Origin: Halobacteriales archaeon QS_4_70_19
Lineage (GTDB): Archaea > Halobacteriota > Halobacteria > Halobacteriales > Haloarculaceae
Direction of reading: 5' to 3'
Length of the DNA stretch: 64,000 bases
Assembly: GCA_003020985.1 (NCBI GenBank)
Contig: PXRM01000014.1
Coordinates: 78,265 to 142,264, forward strand
Shown: positions 59,828 through 64,000 of the stretch, one piece after another
Position numbering within the stretch: the stretch's first letter is position 1
How the letters are laid out: every line of letters begins with the position of its first letter
Program-made: the position numbers and the translations under genes
Notes under the pieces: model-generated
Seen by the model: only the letters and a program-made list of their open reading frames with translations
What the model was told of the DNA's origin: nothing
Databases searched by the model: none

Positions 59828-60670
59828 ATGGACTACGACGGCCCGATCCTCGACGACCACCTCCACCTCGACCCCGTGAACGGCCGGGTCGTGGAGGCGG
59901 TCGAGGAGTTCGCGGATGCGGGCGGGACCCACCTGCTCGTGCTGAACAAGCCCTCCTGGAGCCTCGGCGTCGAGGTCGACGAGGCCGACGACTTCCGCGA
60001 GGGGTTCGACCTGACCGTCGACGCGGTCGAGCGCGCTACGGAGGTCCTCGACGGGCGCGCGTGGCCCGTCCTCGGTGTGCACCCGGCACTCGTCTCCCAG
60101 CTCGTCGACCGGGGGTACACGCCCGAGGCGGCCCGCGACCTGATGTGCGCCGGGCTGGACGTCGCTGCCGAGTACGTGAGCGACGGTCCGGCGCTCGCCA
60201 TCAAATCCGGGCGCCCCCACTACGACGTCGACGAGGCGGTGTGGGACGCCTCGAACGCCGTCATGCGCCACGCGTTCGAACGCGCCGCGGAGGTAGGGTG
60301 TGCCGTCCAGCTCCACACCGAGAGCGGCGAGGAGTTCGGCGAGGTCGCCGACTGGGCGGAGGCACGCGGGCTGCCGCGCGAGCAGGTCGTCAAGCACTAC
60401 GCCGGGGGGCGGACGGTCGGCCCGATGCCGAGCGTCATCGCGCGGAAATCCGAAATCGAGGACGCTCTCGACCACGGACGGCCGTTCATGCTCGAGACGG
60501 ACTTCCTCGACGACCCCGACCGCCCCGGGGCGGTCCTCGGACCGAAGACGGTCCCCCGGCGGACCAGATGGTTGCTGGAGTCGGGTCACGGGGACGCTGT
60601 CAGAACGGCCCACGTCGAGACGCCCGCACGCGTTTACGGCATCGACACCGAGGCGACACTCACCGGGTGA
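59828..60670 (+). CDS. TatD-like metal-dependent hydrolase
   Basis: 280 residues of the amidohydrolase TIM-barrel type. The metal-binding HxH is DDHLHLD (His11, His13); VLGVHPALVSQL, CAVQLHTESGEEF and KHYAGGR supply further His ligands, and FMLETDFLDDP the final Asp. It resembles archaeal TatD-related hydrolases, not the canonical DNase. The substrate is unknown. ATG 59828 is preceded by GCTCCGGT without a strong ribosome site. Confidence 0.88.
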   Translation: MDYDGPILDDHLHLDPVNGRVVEAVEEFADAGGTHLLVLNKPSWSLGVEVDEADDFREGFDLTVDAVERATEVLDGRAWPVLGVHPALVSQLVDRGYTPEAARDLMCAGLDVAAEYVSDGPALAIKSGRPHYDVDEAVWDASNAVMRHAFERAAEVGCAVQLHTESGEEFGEVADWAEARGLPREQVVKHYAGGRTVGPMPSVIARKSEIEDALDHGRPFMLETDFLDDPDRPGAVLGPKTVPRRTRWLLESGHGDAVRTAHVETPARVYGIDTEATLTG

Positions 60671-60754
60671 GTCGCCGCGAGCGCGGTCGCCGGGCCCCGG
60701 TGTCACGCCCGGTGCCTCGAAAGTCGTATAACCCCAGGCGCGTACGCCGGCAAC

Positions 60755-61336
60755 ATGAGCACGCCCCCGGACGAGTACTACACCGCGGAACGCTGGGAGA
60801 ACTGGGTCGACCGGCTCCGCGAGGAGGATCTCGATCCCGAGGAGGAGGAGTCGGCGCGCTTCCTCTGGAACCTGCGCGACGACGCGGCCATCGCCGTGGC
60901 GAAGATCGTCACTGCGGCCGCCGAGGAGGGCGAACTCGACGACGAGACCGCCCTCGCCAAGCTCGAGGAGATGCGGAACATCGTCTTCTCCGAGGTCCGG
61001 ATCGACGACGAGGACAAGACGATGCTCATCCAGAGCGTCCAGGCGTCGCTCGAGCCCGTCCTCTCGGCGGCCGAGGAGTTCGTCGCCAACGCGCCCGCCG
61101 ACGAGGCGAGCGCCGCGGAGTACGTCGACGCGGCCATCGACGCCGGCAACGGTGACGACCTCGACGCCGCCTTCGCCTACTGCGCGCAGGCCGGGACCCG
61201 CATCTTCGCGGGCGACGAGATCGACACGAGCATCGTCGAGGACATCGAACACGCGCTCGTCCTAGACTGGGTGAACGGCCTCGACAGCCTCCAGTCGGCG
61301 CTCGCGGACCCCGAGGTCGTCGAAGAGGAGGACTGA
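60755..61336 (+). CDS. DUF2150 family protein
   Basis: 193 residues, strongly acidic and mainly helical: YYTAERWENWVDRLREEDLDPEEEESARFLWNLRDDAAIAVAKIV, then EVRIDDEDKTMLIQSVQASLEPVL and FAYCAQAGTRIFAGDEID. This matches the DUF2150 family of euryarchaea, whose function is unknown. A TATA-like GTATAACC lies about 25 bases upstream of the ATG. It stands alone between the TatD-like and pilin-like genes. Confidence 0.88.
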   Translation: MSTPPDEYYTAERWENWVDRLREEDLDPEEEESARFLWNLRDDAAIAVAKIVTAAAEEGELDDETALAKLEEMRNIVFSEVRIDDEDKTMLIQSVQASLEPVLSAAEEFVANAPADEASAAEYVDAAIDAGNGDDLDAAFAYCAQAGTRIFAGDEIDTSIVEDIEHALVLDWVNGLDSLQSALADPEVVEEED

Positions 61337-61419
61337 CCGGCTGCCCACCGGGGGTGAAACGAGCGCCCCCTGTTCTTTCGTCCGCATCCCGGGACGGCAG
61401 TGAGAGACGGCTGCCCCCG

Positions 61420-61431
61420 CAGGTATATACG
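61420..61431 (+). promoter_or_regulatory. TATA box of the pilin-like surface protein gene
   Basis: CAGGTATATACG lies 26-30 bases before the GTG at 61451 and 32 before the ATG at 61457. The spacing favours a leaderless start at GTG 61451. Confidence 0.55.
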
Positions 61432-61456
61432 TCCGGATTCGGTACACAGCGTGAGT

Positions 61457-63160
61457 ATGCGTGGTGCCGGTGGCGGGTGGAACCGGGGACAGGCGATCCA
61501 GATAGGCGCACTTCTGCTGTTCGCCATCCTCCTCATCAGCCTCTCGCTGTTCCAGGTTTTCGTCGTCCCGAGCCAGAACGGCGAGATCGAGTTCAAACAC
61601 AGCCAGGAGGTCCGCTCGGACGTGCTCGGCGTCCGGAACGCCGTCCTGGATGCGGCCACCGGCGACCAGTCGTTCGTGGAGGTGAGTCTGGGCCCGACGT
61701 ACCCCTCGCGGAGCCTGTTCGTCAACCCGGGGGAGCCGGCAGGGACCATCCGGACGACCGAGCGCCAGCCGGTGACCATCATCAACGACACCGGCGGGAG
61801 CAATACGAACATCTCCGACGACGCCTGCCCCGGGTCGACCAGCGCAACCCGGGCGCTGGAGTACGGAATCGGCTACAACGTCTACGACGAGGCCCCCACT
61901 TACCGTGTCGAGCACACCGTCCTGTTCCGGAACTTCAGTTCGGACACCCTCCCGGGGTCGGACCAACGGCTGGTCGGAGAGAACAGCATCACCCTGCTCC
62001 CCATCCGGAACGAGTTCTCCGAGTCCGGGACCGGGACGGCGACGGTAGAGCCGGTTCCGGGGGGCACGATCACGACGCCGGTCTCCGACGCGCGCATCGA
62101 ACTCCCGACGGCGTACGACGAGGCGACCTGGAAGGAGATTCTCGAGGAACCCCGGTCACGCGGCGACGTGACCGTCTCCGTCGACGAGAGTACGACACCG
62201 AACACGCTCGTGCTGGCGTTCTCGGGCGAGTTCACGCTCTACTGCTCCCCTGTCGGGGTCAACGGCCCGCCGCCGTCCGGGGCCCGCCAGGGGAGTCTCG
62301 TCGGTGGAAGCGGTGGGACGGGGAGCATCAACCCGGCCAGTGCGAGTCAGGTCCAGCTGGTCAGCGTCAGCAAGGGGCAGGACAACGGCGTGGTCAACGT
62401 CACGCTGCGGAACACCGCGAGCCGGACGAAGTCGCTCTCCCGCGGGCGCATCCCGTTCTACTACACCGGCGGCCAGAGCGGCGACCCGACGGAGGCGGTG
62501 CTCAACGACAACGCCAGCGACACCCTGCGGATTCGCGAGCAGTTCGAGCGCATCGACGAGAACATCGTCATCGCCCGGAACGGCGGGGAGGTGACATTGA
62601 GTTTCGATTTCGACGACAAAGCCAGGGACGATCTCTACGTGTTCGAGGCCGTCTTCGACGACGGCACGTCGGCCGACTACTACATCGACACGCCGAAGTC
62701 GCAGGGAGGCAACAATCCGACGGCGACGGCCACGGCGACGGGGAATAACCCTGGCTTCAGCTCGGTGAGCGTCGAGAATATCCCCAGAGGGAGCACAGGA
62801 ACTGCCCAGACGGTGACGTTCTCGCCGGATTCGACTCTCCCTCAAGGTGAAACAGTGACCGTAACCCTGGACGATGCACAAGGTGTTACAGGGAGTGAAA
62901 AGCCGAATCCGGTCGACTACCAGCCAGCCTCGGTCGATACAGGAGCGAGCACGCTTCAGGGAGGGTCTGCCTCGCTTTCGGCGAGCACCAACACCGCGAG
63001 TATCACCTACACAGCATCGGGGAGAGATGTCGCCAGCAGCGAAACCGTGACCATCGAACTGACCGGTGTCGAAACCCGGGACGGGAACGCCGGACCGTTC
63101 ACCGTCCCATTCAGCAGGAGTGATGGAGGCTCCACGTCCGGTAACTTCAGTCTGACCTGA
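61457..63160 (+). CDS. Large exported protein with type IV pilin-like N-terminus
   Basis: 567 residues. The N-terminus RGQAIQIGALLLFAILLISLSLFQVFVV has the form of haloarchaeal pilin-like signal/anchor helices, followed by VVPSQNGEIEFKHSQEVRSDV as in large haloarchaeal surface proteins. The body has many sequons and beta-rich segments (VNVTLRNTASRTKSLSRGR). Residues 420-430 form a short Thr/Ala linker. The last 135 residues (SSVSVENIPRG onward) are a separate Ig-like-looking domain encoded with clearly different codons (more A/T-ending) than the rest, a sign of domain exchange. GTG 61451, two codons earlier, may be the true start. Confidence 0.78.
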   Translation: MRGAGGGWNRGQAIQIGALLLFAILLISLSLFQVFVVPSQNGEIEFKHSQEVRSDVLGVRNAVLDAATGDQSFVEVSLGPTYPSRSLFVNPGEPAGTIRTTERQPVTIINDTGGSNTNISDDACPGSTSATRALEYGIGYNVYDEAPTYRVEHTVLFRNFSSDTLPGSDQRLVGENSITLLPIRNEFSESGTGTATVEPVPGGTITTPVSDARIELPTAYDEATWKEILEEPRSRGDVTVSVDESTTPNTLVLAFSGEFTLYCSPVGVNGPPPSGARQGSLVGGSGGTGSINPASASQVQLVSVSKGQDNGVVNVTLRNTASRTKSLSRGRIPFYYTGGQSGDPTEAVLNDNASDTLRIREQFERIDENIVIARNGGEVTLSFDFDDKARDDLYVFEAVFDDGTSADYYIDTPKSQGGNNPTATATATGNNPGFSSVSVENIPRGSTGTAQTVTFSPDSTLPQGETVTVTLDDAQGVTGSEKPNPVDYQPASVDTGASTLQGGSASLSASTNTASITYTASGRDVASSETVTIELTGVETRDGNAGPFTVPFSRSDGGSTSGNFSLT

Positions 63161-63192
63161 TTTTCGACACCTGACGAACCCGCTGTCGACAG

Positions 63193-63203
63193 ACACATAA
63201 GGG
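63193..63203 (+). promoter_or_regulatory. TATA box of the HMG-CoA synthase gene
   Basis: GACACATAAGG lies about 25 bases upstream of the ATG at 63224, consistent with a leaderless transcript. Confidence 0.5.
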
Positions 63204-63223
63204 CTGCACCGGACCTCACGAGC

Positions 63224-64000
63224 ATGAGCGATCCGAGCGTCGGTATCGATGCGATGGAGATTCACACGGGGAAGCTGCGGCTCGACCTCGCGGAGACGTA
63301 CGCGCCCGCGAAGGGCGACGAACCCGAGAAGTACACGAAGGGCCTGGGGCTGTTCGCCTCCTCGTTCCCGGACGTCTACGAGGACATCGTGACGATGGGG
63401 GCGAACGCGGCCCACCGGCTGCTGGAGCGGCGCGGACTCCCGCCCGCCGACATCGGTCGCATCGACGTTGCCACGGAGTCCTCGTTCGACAACAGCAAGC
63501 CCGTCTCGACGTACATCGCAGGCTGTCTGGAGCAGGTGTACGACGAGGACTTCCACCACGCCAACAAGGGCGAGCGGAAGTTCGCCTGCATCTCCGGCAC
63601 ACAGTCGCTGGACGACGCGTACAACTGGATTCGCGCGGGGCGGCATCGCGGCCGGAAGGCGCTGGTCGTCGCGACGGACACGGCGCTGTACGCGCGGGGC
63701 GACCCGGGCGAGGCGACCCAGGGCGCGGGTGCCGTGGCGATGCTCATCTCCGAGGACCCCGACCTCGTGGAGCTGTCGACCCACCAGGGGTACGGGAGCG
63801 CCGACGAGACGGACTTCCTCAAGCCCAACCAGCAGTTCCCCAGCGTGGACGGGAAGCGGTCGGTGCAGGTGTACCTCGCGCGGATGCGCGAGGCGCTGGT
63901 CGACTACGAGTCCGTCGCGGGCGACACCCACCCGGACGACTTCGCGCTGGCGCCGTTCCACACCCCGTTCCCGGGGATGGTCCGGAAGGCGGCGCTGCTC
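63224..64000 (+). CDS. hmgB: Hydroxymethylglutaryl-CoA synthase (3' end outside window)
   Basis: 259 codons are visible. HMG-CoA synthase condenses acetyl-CoA with acetoacetyl-CoA at the start of the mevalonate route to archaeal lipids and carotenoids. Landmarks: VGIDAMEIHTGKLRLDL, the Glu in DVATESSFDNSKP, the catalytic Cys122 in KFACISGTQSLDDA, and FLKPNQQFPSVDGKRS. The N-terminus is normal for the haloarchaeal enzyme. The ORF is missing from the track because it runs off the right edge; I read it open to base 64000. Confidence 0.93.
   Translation, partial: MSDPSVGIDAMEIHTGKLRLDLAETYAPAKGDEPEKYTKGLGLFASSFPDVYEDIVTMGANAAHRLLERRGLPPADIGRIDVATESSFDNSKPVSTYIAGCLEQVYDEDFHHANKGERKFACISGTQSLDDAYNWIRAGRHRGRKALVVATDTALYARGDPGEATQGAGAVAMLISEDPDLVELSTHQGYGSADETDFLKPNQQFPSVDGKRSVQVYLARMREALVDYESVAGDTHPDDFALAPFHTPFPGMVRKAALL

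Overview
The window is chromosomal DNA from a halophilic archaeon (class Halobacteria). The support is very high GC, strongly acidic predicted proteins, TATA-type promoters lying close to leaderless starts, ATGA/GTGA overlaps between operon genes, and many lineage-typical families: archaeosortase A, GatE, DphB, HalOD1, DUF5786, HTH-10, CruF, an archaeal ADTH synthase and a class I lysyl-tRNA synthetase. I see one tRNA (Thr, CGT anticodon) and no rRNA, CRISPR array, prophage or intact insertion sequence. The genus cannot be fixed from the sequence alone.

Layout, 1-26 kb: a truncated NosD-like beta-helix surface protein; gatE; moeA; a cell-envelope block (4.8-10.7 kb) made of two paralogous Tat-exported proteins flanking an HTTM membrane protein, followed by two tandem archaeosortase genes; dphB, an acetyltransferase, a DUF3054 membrane protein and a Trm5-type tRNA methyltransferase; tRNA-Thr; a regulator-rich stretch (HalOD1, TrmB, DUF7344-like and MarR-like winged helix, 14.8-17.3 kb) with conspicuous palindromes; a Tat-exported S15-type hydrolase; a frameshifted AlaX editing gene; DUF2071, NAD-binding and SDR genes; and an MFS transporter.

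Layout, 26-49 kb: a secreted protein with a C-terminal archaeosortase-type sorting signal; an HTH-10 regulator divergent from a cupin/zinc-ribbon protein; lysS-pyrH divergent from a MobB-like/MoaE fusion; a GMC oxidoreductase with its Tat-exported partner; the trpCBA operon with a possible mobile-element relic behind it and the ADTH synthase gene just beyond, so aromatic amino-acid entry and tryptophan synthesis sit together; a disrupted second moeA; trmJ; an MFS transporter; an ornithine cyclodeaminase homologue; and a presenilin-like protease.

Layout, 49-64 kb: sirtuin; two orphan membrane proteins; an acyl-CoA dehydrogenase divergent from an APH-type kinase; a coupled Tat beta-helix protein and lipoprotein; a PurD-like relic; crtB and cruF converging on a palindromic terminator (carotenoid/bacterioruberin); Nif3, TatD-like and DUF2150 genes; a pilin-like surface protein with a compositionally odd C-terminal domain; and the start of the HMG-CoA synthase gene (mevalonate/isoprenoid supply for lipids and carotenoids).

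The most unusual points are (i) the HTTM/paired Tat protein module, whose paralogues share a Cys-His-Asp/Glu pattern with conserved spacing, (ii) the tandem archaeosortases, the first of which carries Lys where the third catalytic Arg is expected, and (iii) a set of gene lesions (AlaX, moeA2, trpA, a small membrane gene, a PurD-like relic) that are either real decay or sequence errors.
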